In this document: one piece after another, positions 55,494 to 63,758 of the stretch
Layout of the letters: the number at the start of each line of letters is the position of its first letter
Position numbering within the stretch: the first letter of the stretch is position 1
From: Margaritifera margaritifera
Taxonomy: Eukaryota > Mollusca > Bivalvia > Unionida > Margaritiferidae
Assembly: GCA_029931535.1 (NCBI GenBank)
Contig: JAQPZY010001610.1
Coordinates: 2,351,001-2,415,000, forward strand
Length of the DNA stretch: 64,000 nt
Direction: 5' to 3'
Notes under the pieces: model-generated
The model's database searches: none
What the model was told of the DNA's origin: nothing
What the model saw: the letters and a program-made list of their open reading frames with translations, nothing else
Made by a program: the position numbers and the translations under genes

Positions 55494-56852
55494 ATGATGC
55501 ACCGCGATTCTTGCGAATGTACCAAGTCCGAACTAGATCTGTTTTCTATGCGTCCCACCATGATGACAATGCAAGAATCCCAATGGGTGGAATTTCATCC
55601 TGTATCGTCTTTGACGGATTCAGCTCCTATCGAATTTGATATCAAAGGACAAACCGAAGATTACATCGATCTGAATAACAGTTACTTATACCTGAAACTG
55701 CTAGTACAAAAAAGTGACAACAGCCTTCCTGTGGAAGCTTCCCTAGTAGCTCCCGTCAATAATTTCTTTCATTCTTTGTTCAGTGGAATAGATTTGTACT
55801 TTAATAACAAACTGGTCAGCAGCAGTTTGGATACTTACCCTTACCGTGCTTATTTGGAAAATCTCTTGTCGTACGGAAAAGATGCCAAGAACACTCATCT
55901 GGATGCTTCTGTGGTCTGGAAACCTGACACCGCGGGTGCCTTCAACGACATATCCCCGTCCGTAGGGGCGAGGATTGACCAGACTGATGATGCTGCTCAT
56001 AAAATAATTCCAGCAGATCCGCATAATGTGGGATTTAACGAACGCCGAAAGAAAATCAGACGAAGTTTAGAACTGATGGATCGTTTGCATTTGGACATGT
56101 GGTTGCAAGACAAGTATTTGTTGAACTCCTTAGATGTACGTCTGAGACTAAATCGCAGTAGTGCCGCATTCCATTTGATAGCATTTGCTAACGAGTGGAA
56201 AACCATCATTCAACAAGCCAAACTTTATGTGCGACGTGTAGAAGTCTTACCCAAAGTAGCTAACGACATCAGTCAAACCTTGAGCAGAACCACTGCTAAG
56301 TATCCTCTTAGACGCGTGGAAGTGAAAACCTTTACTGCAGCCGCTGGACTCCGATCCACAGTCGAAGATCACATCTTCCAAGGACAGCTCCCTAAACGTT
56401 TGATCATTGGTATGGTTTCTAATGCAGCCTTCAACGGAGCCATCGGTGAAAATCCGTTCCAGTTTCAGCACTTTAACGTCACCAAGATAGATGTCAGTCG
56501 AGATGGCAAGACCTTGTGTACCAGACCTTTTGAACCTGACTTTAGCGACGGCCATAAAAATTACTTACGATCTTACTTGACCCTGTATGAAGCCACAGGC
56601 CTGTTAGGGCGCGACACCAGCCACGGCATTTCGTACGACGATTATGCAGGAGGGTATGCCTTGTGGGGTTTTGATTTCACTCCGGACCAAGGCAGCGATG
56701 AAGGACATTTCCACCCTATAAAATCAGGCCCCCTTCGTGTGGAACTTCAGTTTGGTCAACCTCTAGCCCAGACAGTGAACGTCGTCTTGTTTGCAGAATT
56801 TGATAACACTCTAGAAATCAACAGTTTGAGAGAAGTCATTGTAGACTATTAG
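55494..56852 (+). CDS. MCP: Major capsid protein (double jelly-roll, hexon-like)
   Basis: 452 residues from the ATG at 55494; the codon six bases upstream is GTG. Conserved features are VEFHPVSSLTDSAPIEFDI, DLNNSYLYLKLLV, NNFFHSLFSGIDLYFNNKLV with PYRAYLENLLSYG, LLNSLDVRLRLNRS, a central YPLRRVEVKTFT, and the C-terminal GPLRVELQFGQPL with VVLFAEFDNTLEI. The order matches Polinton double jelly-roll capsid proteins, which form pseudo-hexameric capsomers. No break seen. It follows the minor virion gene and leads to the CYGC protein after 14 bases. Confidence 0.93.
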   Translation: MMHRDSCECTKSELDLFSMRPTMMTMQESQWVEFHPVSSLTDSAPIEFDIKGQTEDYIDLNNSYLYLKLLVQKSDNSLPVEASLVAPVNNFFHSLFSGIDLYFNNKLVSSSLDTYPYRAYLENLLSYGKDAKNTHLDASVVWKPDTAGAFNDISPSVGARIDQTDDAAHKIIPADPHNVGFNERRKKIRRSLELMDRLHLDMWLQDKYLLNSLDVRLRLNRSSAAFHLIAFANEWKTIIQQAKLYVRRVEVLPKVANDISQTLSRTTAKYPLRRVEVKTFTAAAGLRSTVEDHIFQGQLPKRLIIGMVSNAAFNGAIGENPFQFQHFNVTKIDVSRDGKTLCTRPFEPDFSDGHKNYLRSYLTLYEATGLLGRDTSHGISYDDYAGGYALWGFDFTPDQGSDEGHFHPIKSGPLRVELQFGQPLAQTVNVVLFAEFDNTLEINSLREVIVDY

Positions 56853-56866
56853 AAGAAGAAGAAAAG

Positions 56867-57406
56867 ATGCAGCACAAAGAAGAACCTACTATGGAGATAG
56901 ATGAGGGATTCTGTGAAGTGAATCATTCAGAACCTAAAATAGAAGAAGAAGAAGAAGAAAAAGAAAACCATTCCGTTCCTGTGTTTACTGGATTTATGGT
57001 TTGTCGATGGCCAGAACACGAAAAACAGTTAGTGACCTGTTATGCTCAGGAATTGAGTCCAATCATTAACAGTCTGATTAAAGAACAATGTTATGGATGT
57101 CAAAACGATCATCCCAGTCAGATACAACACGACAAATGTCTGATGTTGACAGGTGAAGAAAAATTGGATGAATATTTGGAAACGGCCTGGACAAAACTCT
57201 CAGATGAACACGTGTTGAGACAGTGGTATAAAGTCTTGCAGACTTCTTCTTTTCCTCCACTTACTTCTCTGGAGATCAAACGGATCGAAGGACTCATTAA
57301 TCAGAGTGCAGAAACTATCCGACGTGAATATTCCTGGAATTACTTGACAGAAACATTCAAGCATAAAGTCAGGTGTGAATTGATAGTGAGTTATTTCCAT
57401 TGTTGA
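56867..57406 (+). CDS. CYGC-HPSQ motif protein
   Basis: A 179-residue protein. An acidic N-terminus (EEEEEEKE) is followed by a conserved Cys/His cluster, CYGCQNDHPSQIQHDKCLML (residues about 75-94), which may bind zinc. The remainder is helical, with LISYF-like hydrophobic ends (CELIVSYFHC). Proteins with this motif are common in animal Polintons and sit near the capsid or protease genes, but their role is unknown. Confidence 0.78.
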   Translation: MQHKEEPTMEIDEGFCEVNHSEPKIEEEEEEKENHSVPVFTGFMVCRWPEHEKQLVTCYAQELSPIINSLIKEQCYGCQNDHPSQIQHDKCLMLTGEEKLDEYLETAWTKLSDEHVLRQWYKVLQTSSFPPLTSLEIKRIEGLINQSAETIRREYSWNYLTETFKHKVRCELIVSYFHC

Positions 57407-57420
57407 AGACAAAAAAAAAA

Positions 57421-57999
57421 ATGGATACCAGGGAACTTCATTACTTATTGAATCGAAGTTCCTATACTTCTTCTTGGAATCCTGTGGTATGTGCTAAAGA
57501 TGAACTACCTCATCGTAAGCCGAAAAACGTTCATGCTTATGTCATCAATACTGACGACAGTCATCTACCAGGAACCCATTGGATTGCCGTGTACTTTCCC
57601 AACGATCACAATGGTGGTGGTGTGGAATATTTTGATTCTTATGGATTACCTCCTTTGGAAAAAGACATTATTGAGTTTATGAGAAGAAATGCCATCTCAA
57701 CTCAATTCAATAATGTGAGACTACAAGGATCAGATTCTATGGTGTGTGGACAATATTGTGTTCATTATCTTCATCAACGCAGTCTTGGATATTCCTTAGA
57801 ACATTTACTGACTTATTTTGAAAGTGATTATGTTCGAAATGATGCTAAAGTACAACAATGGTTTTGTCAACGTTATGGTTATCTCTTGTCTTTAGCTCAC
57901 CATCGTAGTGTACATCAAAATGATGATGTCCATGTAGAAATTTCACATTTACTTTACCTTCCCAACGTTGTCAACCTTGTAAATATGTTCCTGTTTTGA
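57421..57999 (+). CDS. pro: Adenain-like cysteine protease
   Basis: 192 residues from ATG 57421, 14 bases after the previous gene. The catalytic signature of the adenovirus protease/Ulp1 clan is present: His in GTHWIAVYF (residue of about 49), Asp in EYFDSYG (about 67), a Gln/Cys pair in CGQYCVHYL (Cys of about 121). The C-terminal extension (HHRSVHQNDDVHVEISHLL) goes beyond the usual core. Such proteases mature capsid proteins. An AATAAA occurs at about 58055, so this gene probably ends by ordinary polyadenylation. No break seen. Confidence 0.92.
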   Translation: MDTRELHYLLNRSSYTSSWNPVVCAKDELPHRKPKNVHAYVINTDDSHLPGTHWIAVYFPNDHNGGGVEYFDSYGLPPLEKDIIEFMRRNAISTQFNNVRLQGSDSMVCGQYCVHYLHQRSLGYSLEHLLTYFESDYVRNDAKVQQWFCQRYGYLLSLAHHRSVHQNDDVHVEISHLLYLPNVVNLVNMFLF

Positions 58000-58089
58000 A
58001 AATTTATGGTTGAATGGTTACTTTTTTAATAATTGTTAGCATAGTTCTTGTTGAATAAAACATTTTTTTGTGAATTGTTGAAAAAAAAA

Positions 58090-58248
58090 ATGGTGTTGTG
58101 TGGTTTTTTTATTGAATTTGAAAAAAAAAATAATGAATATGTTCTTTCTCTCTCTTTCTATCGATCTAAAAAACCCTCAATCTATGATCTCCCTGTCGAT
58201 CTGAAGAAAAAAAACCTTACCATGTTTTCCATCGCGTCCGCGCGTTAA
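58090..58248 (+). CDS. Possible small hypothetical protein
   Basis: 52 residues from ATG 58090 after an A-rich leader (MVLCGFFIEFEKKNNEYVLS); the open frame starts further upstream at 58048. It holds no recognised motif and overlaps the promoter block of the next gene (58233-58259), which counts against it. Weak call. Confidence 0.25.
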   Translation: MVLCGFFIEFEKKNNEYVLSLSFYRSKKPSIYDLPVDLKKKNLTMFSIASAR

Positions 58249-58259
58249 GCATATAAGTC
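58233..58259 (+). promoter_or_regulatory. Promoter block of the 58336 gene
   Basis: CGCGTCCGCGCGTT followed by GCATATAAGTC, matching the blocks before the genes at 38925-39503 and 59393-59662. Confidence 0.65.
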
Positions 58260-58335
58260 GGTTCACTGGCCAGTGTAGTCATTCTCGTTGACTCGTCAAG
58301 ATCTCAACAGTTCCAAGAAGAAAAAAAAGAAGAAG

Positions 58336-58770
58336 ATGGCTGCCACCAAGATTACAAAGCTGAATGAAGCTATCATGAACATAATGAGGGTGAAGAATCA
58401 TTTGATGGAGACCAACCCAGAGAGAAAGACCATGACGTTCATTCAAATGGCTCATGATCTAGTAGAAGAGGTCCTGAGAGAAGAAATACTTAGAGAAAGA
58501 ACAGAATGGGAAGCAGGACAACGCCTACATCAGCAGCAGCAACAACAAAGACAACAGCAGCAACAGCAGCAACAACTTCTTCAGCAGCAGCAGTCCAGCA
58601 AACTATTTGACGGTGAAGTCCAATGCAAGATTGACTGCGAGGAATTTGCTTTCTCTTTCACCCGAAAGAGACCTGCCTGTCTGAAAGCGGTAAGACCAAC
58701 TATCGCTAAACGTGGCCGCCCTGCTGGAGCTGCTGCTACTGCCACGGCTACATCTACCTTAAGAAGTTAA
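58336..58770 (+). CDS. Q-rich protein with helical module, IxCxE-like motif and AT-hook
   Basis: 144 residues from ATG 58336. The N-terminal module (LNEAIMNIMRVKNHL, HDLVEEVLREEI; residues of about 9-52) matches the repeated module of the left terminal protein (38925-39503). A polyglutamine region (about 66-86) follows, then KIDCEEF with IDCEE at residues 99-103, a variant of the LxCxE retinoblastoma-binding motif, then a basic tail with KRGRPAG, an AT-hook core. Together these features suggest a nuclear regulatory protein. The gene has the shared promoter block and a histone-type 3' end. Function is not known; the short motifs could occur by chance. Confidence 0.72.
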   Translation: MAATKITKLNEAIMNIMRVKNHLMETNPERKTMTFIQMAHDLVEEVLREEILRERTEWEAGQRLHQQQQQQRQQQQQQQQLLQQQQSSKLFDGEVQCKIDCEEFAFSFTRKRPACLKAVRPTIAKRGRPAGAAATATATSTLRS

Positions 58771-58798
58771 AAACATAACTTCTTTAAAAAAAAACAAC

Positions 58799-58834
58799 GG
58801 CCCTTCTTAGGGCCACAATATCTCTAGAAAAAGA
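58799..58834 (+). terminator. Histone-type 3' end of the 58336 gene
   Basis: CAAC, then GGCCCT-TCTT-AGGGCC (58799-58814), ACA, and a purine-rich AGAAAAAGA at 58826-58834. The stem is perfect and uses GGCCCT/AGGGCC, like the copy at 37451. Confidence 0.86.
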
Positions 58835-58874
58835 TTACTACTCTCCAATATTGCCAAAAATATCTATAAGTGTG

Positions 58875-58876
<2 letters not shown>

Positions 58877-58957
<81 letters not shown>
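58877..58957. repeat. (TA)n microsatellite
   Basis: About 40 TA units inside the Polinton, just after the 58336 gene's 3' end. Confidence 0.97.
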
Positions 58958-58962
<5 letters not shown>

Positions 58963-59392
58963 TTTTTTCTGATAGTCTACCTCCTCAAACAAAAAAACCC
59001 ATTCTCCCTTATATGATTTGTGTGGTGTGTGATTGATATATAAAAAAAAATTTTCCCTTCCCTAAACAAATACATGGAGATAGTGTGTTTGTGGGTTTGA
59101 TTTGTTTTTAAAAAATTTCCATTCCCCAAAAAAAAATTAGGGATGGTATGATGTGTGTAAGTTTGATTTTTTTATCAAAAGTAGTTTCTTTTAGGTCCGC
59201 GCTTTTTAGAGTCAGGGTTCATGGAGTGTAAACTCCGCGAAGCCAAGAATGACGTAGCAATAATGACGTAAGACGCAGGGTAGTGGGGTGATGTTTTTTT
59301 TTTGTTTTTTAGATGTAAGGGATGTTTTTCTTCACGTCCGCGCTTCTAGTATATTAAAACCACGTCTTCACCGGTTAAGCTACCCCAAAAAA
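58958..59392. promoter_or_regulatory. Spacer with promoter blocks for the right terminal gene
   Basis: No gene seen at 58958-59190 (T-rich, AAATTTTCCCTTCCC-like phrases). GGTCCGCGCTT occurs at 59194-59204 and CACGTCCGCGCTT with TATATTAAAA at 59333-59359. The second block is about 34 bases before the ATG at 59393 and matches the promoter blocks of two other terminal genes. Confidence 0.6.
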
Positions 59393-59662
59393 ATGACTAG
59401 CTTGAGAAACTTAAGTGAGGTAAAAAAAATCTTGGATGTACTATCTAAAGTCATCCAAGATATAATTAGCAAAGAAGAACAAAAGAGGGAGAGAAATATT
59501 CCAATTAGACCCCACCCCATGCTTCAAGAAGAGTGGGAGTTTGAAGCGGACCATCCGCCCTTCTTTTTAACCTTCAACAAGAAGGTAAAAGAAGAAACCT
59601 GGAGGGGGAGCTGCCCTGCGTGTAGGGGGGCAAAGCCAGGGAGAAGATGTTTAAACCAATAA
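59393..59662 (+). CDS. Small right terminal protein with CxxC
   Basis: 89 residues from ATG 59393. The N-terminal helix LSEVKKILDVLSKVIQDII recalls the module of the other terminal proteins, less clearly. A middle part has HPMLQEEWEFEADHPPFFL, and the C-terminus has CPAC with another Cys near the end. The longer frame from 59288 passes through the promoter block and is less likely. It ends seven bases before the right terminal repeat and uses the histone-type 3' end in it. Function unknown. Confidence 0.65.
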   Translation: MTSLRNLSEVKKILDVLSKVIQDIISKEEQKRERNIPIRPHPMLQEEWEFEADHPPFFLTFNKKVKEETWRGSCPACRGAKPGRRCLNQ

Positions 59663-59691
59663 TAAAAGCTCTTCCACCAAAAAAAACCAAC

Positions 59692-59725
59692 GGTCCTTAT
59701 CAGGACCACCCTTTTTCAAGAAAGA
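59692..59725 (+). terminator. Histone-type 3' end in the right terminal repeat
   Basis: CCAAC, GGTCCT-TATC-AGGACC (59692-59707), ACCC, then CAAGAAAGA at 59717-59725. This is the cleanest example in the window: stem, loop (TATC), flanks and downstream element all fit the animal histone pattern. The gene ends at 59662. Confidence 0.9.
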
Positions 59726-59753
59726 TTAATTCTATTTCCCTCCCTACCCCACC

Positions 59754-59864
59754 CCGTAATGTAGTGACGAAGACAACCACGTCTACTACTATCAAAACAC
59801 CTCCCCACCCCTCCACCCCGTTTTGATGGTAGTAAACGTGGTTGTCTTCGTCACTACATTACGG
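59754..59864. repeat. 45-bp-arm hairpin with C-rich loop in the right terminal repeat
   Basis: Mirror of the left-end hairpin: arms 59754-59798 and 59820-59864, spacer of 21 bases that is G-rich on the other strand. Confidence 0.87.
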
Positions 59865-60030
59865 TATACCCAGAGAGACCTCTCCGCCATCTTTTTGCCC
59901 CCAAGTGCCCCCTTTGCCCTATAAAACTTTTCACGCCGCCATTTGCCCCATACCGCCCTACCATCCCTATAAAATTTTGCCCCATACAGGCCCAAAAATT
60001 TTTTGCCCCCAGTTACCCCACCCTACTACT

Positions 60031-60036
60031 CATTAT
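60031..60036. repeat. Target-site duplication, right
   Basis: CATTAT, identical to 38553-38558. Confidence 0.92.
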
Positions 60037-62239
60037 GTCCGCTTACGCCAATATCAGTCACCTCCATTAAAAGTGGACAAATAAACACACATAATTACAC
60101 ACATAATTACACATTACGAGTGCCTTAAACCAGGACTCTATATAGTATATATTAAAACAATTTCGTATTTGTTGAAAGTTATCTCAAGTTTTGAAAGATT
60201 ATAAGACTGTCTGAAATCCAATAAAGCCAATAAATCGTTATTTTACCGTGTTCTGAGCGTAACCAGTGGGAACCATAGCAATTTCAGAAATTTGACTACA
60301 TCGTTAGTAAACGGCAACTAAACTTTCAGAAAACTGAAATAAATATTCTTCAAAGATCTGATATACATTTAAAAAATAATTGATTCTAGTTACTGTGTAG
60401 TCATAAAGTGTTGATGTGTTTGTAAAACCCACAACGTATTTATCCCAAGTGACTACCCTACCCAGAAAGTGATGATGTGCTTGTAAAACCCAAATCGTAT
60501 TTATTCCAACTAAATGACTACCCTAGTCAGAAAGTGTTGATGTGCCTGTAGCATCCACAACGTATTGATCACAACTAACTGACCACCCTAGTCAAAATGT
60601 GTTGATGTGCCGGTAAAATCCATATCGTACTTATCCCAAACTACTGACTACCCTAGTCAGACAGTTCTGAAGTGCTTGTAAAAACCCACAATGTTCCCAA
60701 CTAAATGACTTTTTGGAGACCATATAACCCATAATTTTCAGTGGTCTACAATTTTTCTTTAAAGTATAAATCTTAAAGGAGAAAATGGACAAAGCATATC
60801 TTTGACAAGCATTCAGCCACGTGTTTTCTGCGCGAACTTTGAGCGTATTACGCGCATAGGAGTTGTATCCACAACGTTATGGTTACTGCCGGTGAAGTTT
60901 GTCTGCATTTGTTTCCAATAAAAAGTAAGCTGTAAGCGTGAACGCTACAAACAGGGACAAAGAACCGCGATATTTTTTTTTTCTTCAGAATACTTAGTAA
61001 TTCATATAATGCACATGTACAGATTAGTGATATGTAATACTAGTTTCAATGTAAAGTCAAGTTTTCGAGTATCTGTGATACAACACAGTTATATTCACTG
61101 AATCTAAAATTTCACCAAAACTTTCACTGTTTTTCTCATTTAAGTTTAGATGCTAATTATATTAAGCGGACCATGCTTTCAATGCATTATTGTATGTTTG
61201 TTTTTCATATTATGATTCAAATTTGTCGGGATGTCAAACATAATGTCTGCAAAGACACACGTGAATGTCAATATGTCATACGTAACATCAGCATATTTTT
61301 TTTTAAAGAGGGTTCAAGGCTGTTTCACTTTCCATAATACTAGATATATGTTTTGTGAGAGTTAAACTGCAGATTCTACAATGTTAATATTATGTTTCAC
61401 TTCAAATGCATTTATTTTAGATTTACAAAAAGTAACAGAACAAGTATGGGCATAAATGTTTAATTGTGATAAGAATTATTGATTATTTTGGTTCCTAATA
61501 GCTTCACAACAATTCAAAAATTAAAAAGAATTTTCTTTTAATATATCATTTAAATGTTTTTGCAATTATTTTGCAATTAAATTATGGTAATGTCACATGC
61601 GCAACACAGCCAACGCTTATTAAAACAAGAGCAGAAATATAACCCTATTTACTCAACGAACCACAAGGGATATTTTAAAAATTAGAAATATTTTGATGTA
61701 ACTTTTTGTTTCTTTAAATCTGTCAATAAAGTTTATGCCGATCGATAGACAAAATAACGTTCAACAAAATGATCTTTAGCTGCAAGTGCTGCACACCGGA
61801 CACCTGGAGATATATGTGTGATGTAACGTAGATAAATGACAGTGACGTAAAAATGTCGGGAAAGAAAAACAATTCTGCTACTGAGCAGAAGCATTCTGTA
61901 AAATCGGACGCTTTCGTGGTCCTTTCTGACTGATATCAAGGCCGACTTGGATGTAATTCTTTTTCATATCCTACAATTTTCAGGTGGTTTCATCATTTCA
62001 AAGATAGTCGCTAAAATCCATGGAAGAAGACCCACATTCTGGAAGACCGTTCTTTGTGATTGGTGAGCAGGAAATGACGGCTGTAAATGAGTTTGGTTTA
62101 GTTTTGTCGGTTTTAGGGACATTTTTCAGCACATGATAGGATATGCATGACGACCAGTATGTTTGGTGGAGGAGAAATTCGGGAAGACCCAGGGAAGAAC
62201 CATCGACCCACGGGAAGCTACCAGCAAGTTTTCACACAT

Positions 62240-62340
62240 ACCCACACTGGTCGAGCCGGGACTCGAACTTACGCGGACAGAGGTGAGATGTATGAGTGAT
62301 CTGTAAAGGCGAGCGCCTTAGCCCACTCGGCCACCGTACC
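62240..62340 (-). mobile_element. tRNA-like sequence (SINE head), copy 2
   Basis: On the reverse strand GGTGGCCGAGTGGGCTAAGG (A box of Leu/Ser type) and AAGTTCGAGTCCCGGC (B box) are both clean, separated by about 55 bases. Copy 1 (35165-35245) is decayed at the same place. The ends do not form an obvious acceptor stem. It is a tRNA-derived SINE or tRNA pseudogene. Confidence 0.65.
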
Positions 62341-62415
62341 GATGACAACGCATCGGCGCAATAATCCGCACAAGTGCACAGCATCCAAACTTTGCCACAT
62401 CCTCCCATACAGCCC

Positions 62416-63250
62416 ATCGTCGTAAGCCACGGGCGATAATCCGCTATGCTCCGTTATCCCCTGTGGCCGCCTGTGCGGAGATTTCCTCGTTTTTCCTTAG
62501 GTCTCACTGTATAGTTTCGTATTTTGACCCCTCTCCTAATTTTTAATGTAGAAAGCATGAGCCTAATTAGCATAAGCCTAGTGTTTATAAATTAATACAG
62601 ATGCTAAATCTGTAATATGGTTTACATTTACTTCGAGTTAGGCTTGAAAATGGGTTGGCTTGTTTGGTGACTGCATGTCACAGTTAGACTAGCAATGGAG
62701 ATCAAATGCGTAACTTGGGCTACAAATGAACAGCTGACTTGGCTTACGCATTTATGTATGTCTGCTACAGCGGTAAGTATCTCAAAATCGAGATGGTTAA
62801 GGGGTGATGAGAAGTATGTTAATATATTATAATACCACTGAACTTTAATCGTGCATAAGGCACATACTGATTCTTTGAGCCTCCTTGTCACAGGAAAATA
62901 TTAAAAATAGCACTTTGCTGTCAAAAATGAATGTAAAAAAGAGGGGTTGGTGGTAATGTCGGTTCAGTACAAAAGCCATCAGTTGTAGAAGGAATTAACC
63001 TGAATACCTCAGTCAAAATCTTACAAGCATGCTTTCCACAAAAATCATTGGCTAGTTTTTATATGTATCTTTAATGTACAATTATTCTCTTTTTTCTGCA
63101 ATATGTCATTGTCGGATGAAAATTCACCAAAACAACTGTACAGTGAGACCCTAGTACGCATAAACAAGCATATTCATGAAAAATCTCCGCACAGGCGGCA
63201 ACGGGTGATAAAGGTGCGTAGCGGATTATCGCCCATGGCTTGCGACGATG
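62416..63250. mobile_element. Foldback element, copy 2, with nested insertion
   Basis: Arms CATCGTCGTAAGCCACGGGC and the inverse GCCCATGGCTTGCGACGATG. Flanks CATACAGCC (62407-62415) and CATACAACC (63251-63259) fit a 9-bp target duplication. Without the nested insertion it would be about 180 bp, as in copy 1. Confidence 0.78.
62500..63151. mobile_element. 652-bp Tc1/mariner-type non-autonomous element
   Basis: The left end GGTCTCACTGTA pairs with the right end TACAGTGAGACC (then C). It is flanked by TA at 62498-62499 and 63152-63153, as for Tc1/mariner elements. Copy 1 of the duplication lacks it at the equivalent place (near 35400), which confirms it as an insertion. No transposase motif was recognised inside. 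Confidence 0.82.
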
Positions 63251-63758
63251 CATACAACCCTGATTTAGCTCCAAGTGATTTTTGGCTGAATCCCGTTTTC
63301 AAAGCTTATCAAGGATTAGCTGAGGAGTAGAGGATTTGAAAGCCGCCATGTGGTTGGAAGCGCAGTTTTCCCGTATACGAAAAACATACCAAAAAGTGAA
63401 TACAAAATGGCATTGAATAATTGGATAATCAGACTGAGTAAGGTTGTAGAGGTGCATGGGGAGCACTTGAAGGGGATGCACTGACGTACTGTTCACTTTT
63501 AAATACCCTTATTATCTTCCCACAGGTACAGTAATGAAACATACAGAACTAGTTTCATAATTCTTCTTAATTTAAAATAAAAATACAAATAAAAAATAAA
63601 TACGGTTTTATTAATATAAAGATGGACGACACATACATATAATACATAGATATTGGGACAATAATTCAACCAATTTTCTATACGACCCAAGAAAATGTAT
63701 ACAGCTGTAGACAATTATTTTGCGTCACTTTAAGAGGAAAGAAAAGAAGCTAAGAATA

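Larger units (their letters stand above)
38559..60030 (+). mobile_element. Polinton/Maverick (adintovirus-like) element, 21,472 bp
   Basis: Both ends are defined by 361-bp terminal inverted repeats beginning with AG, flanked by CATTAT. Inside are the hallmark genes of Polintons: protein-primed PolB, DDE integrase with chromodomain, packaging ATPase, adenain-like protease, minor and major capsid proteins. Two small genes at the left end and one CCHC gene are on the minus strand; nearly all others are on plus. The near-identical repeats (one mismatch seen) and exact target duplication show a recent insertion, but at least four genes are broken. Extra features are two BIR domains, histone-type mRNA 3' ends on terminal genes, and a hairpin inside each terminal repeat. 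Confidence 0.97.
59670..60030 (-). repeat. Right terminal inverted repeat, 361 bp
   Basis: Reverse complement of 38559-38919 with one mismatch noticed. It ends CCCTACTACT next to the CATTAT duplication. It contains the same hairpin and the same histone-type 3' end, here used by the plus-strand gene 59393-59662. Confidence 0.96.
61920..63483 (+). pseudogene. Mariner-like transposase pseudogene, copy 2
   Basis: Homologous to 34855-35745: SGRP region near 62040, PDLAPSDFWLNP at about 63259, and the C-terminal LSKVVEVHGEHL region at about 63435. It is split by the foldback element 62416-63250, itself split by the insertion 62500-63151. In this copy the PDLAPSD motif is better preserved than in copy 1. 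Confidence 0.8.

Noticed and set aside
62240..62340. A functional tRNA-Leu or tRNA-Ser gene
   Set aside because: A and B boxes are good, but no acceptor stem was found and a decayed second copy lies in the duplication, so a SINE or tRNA relic is more likely.
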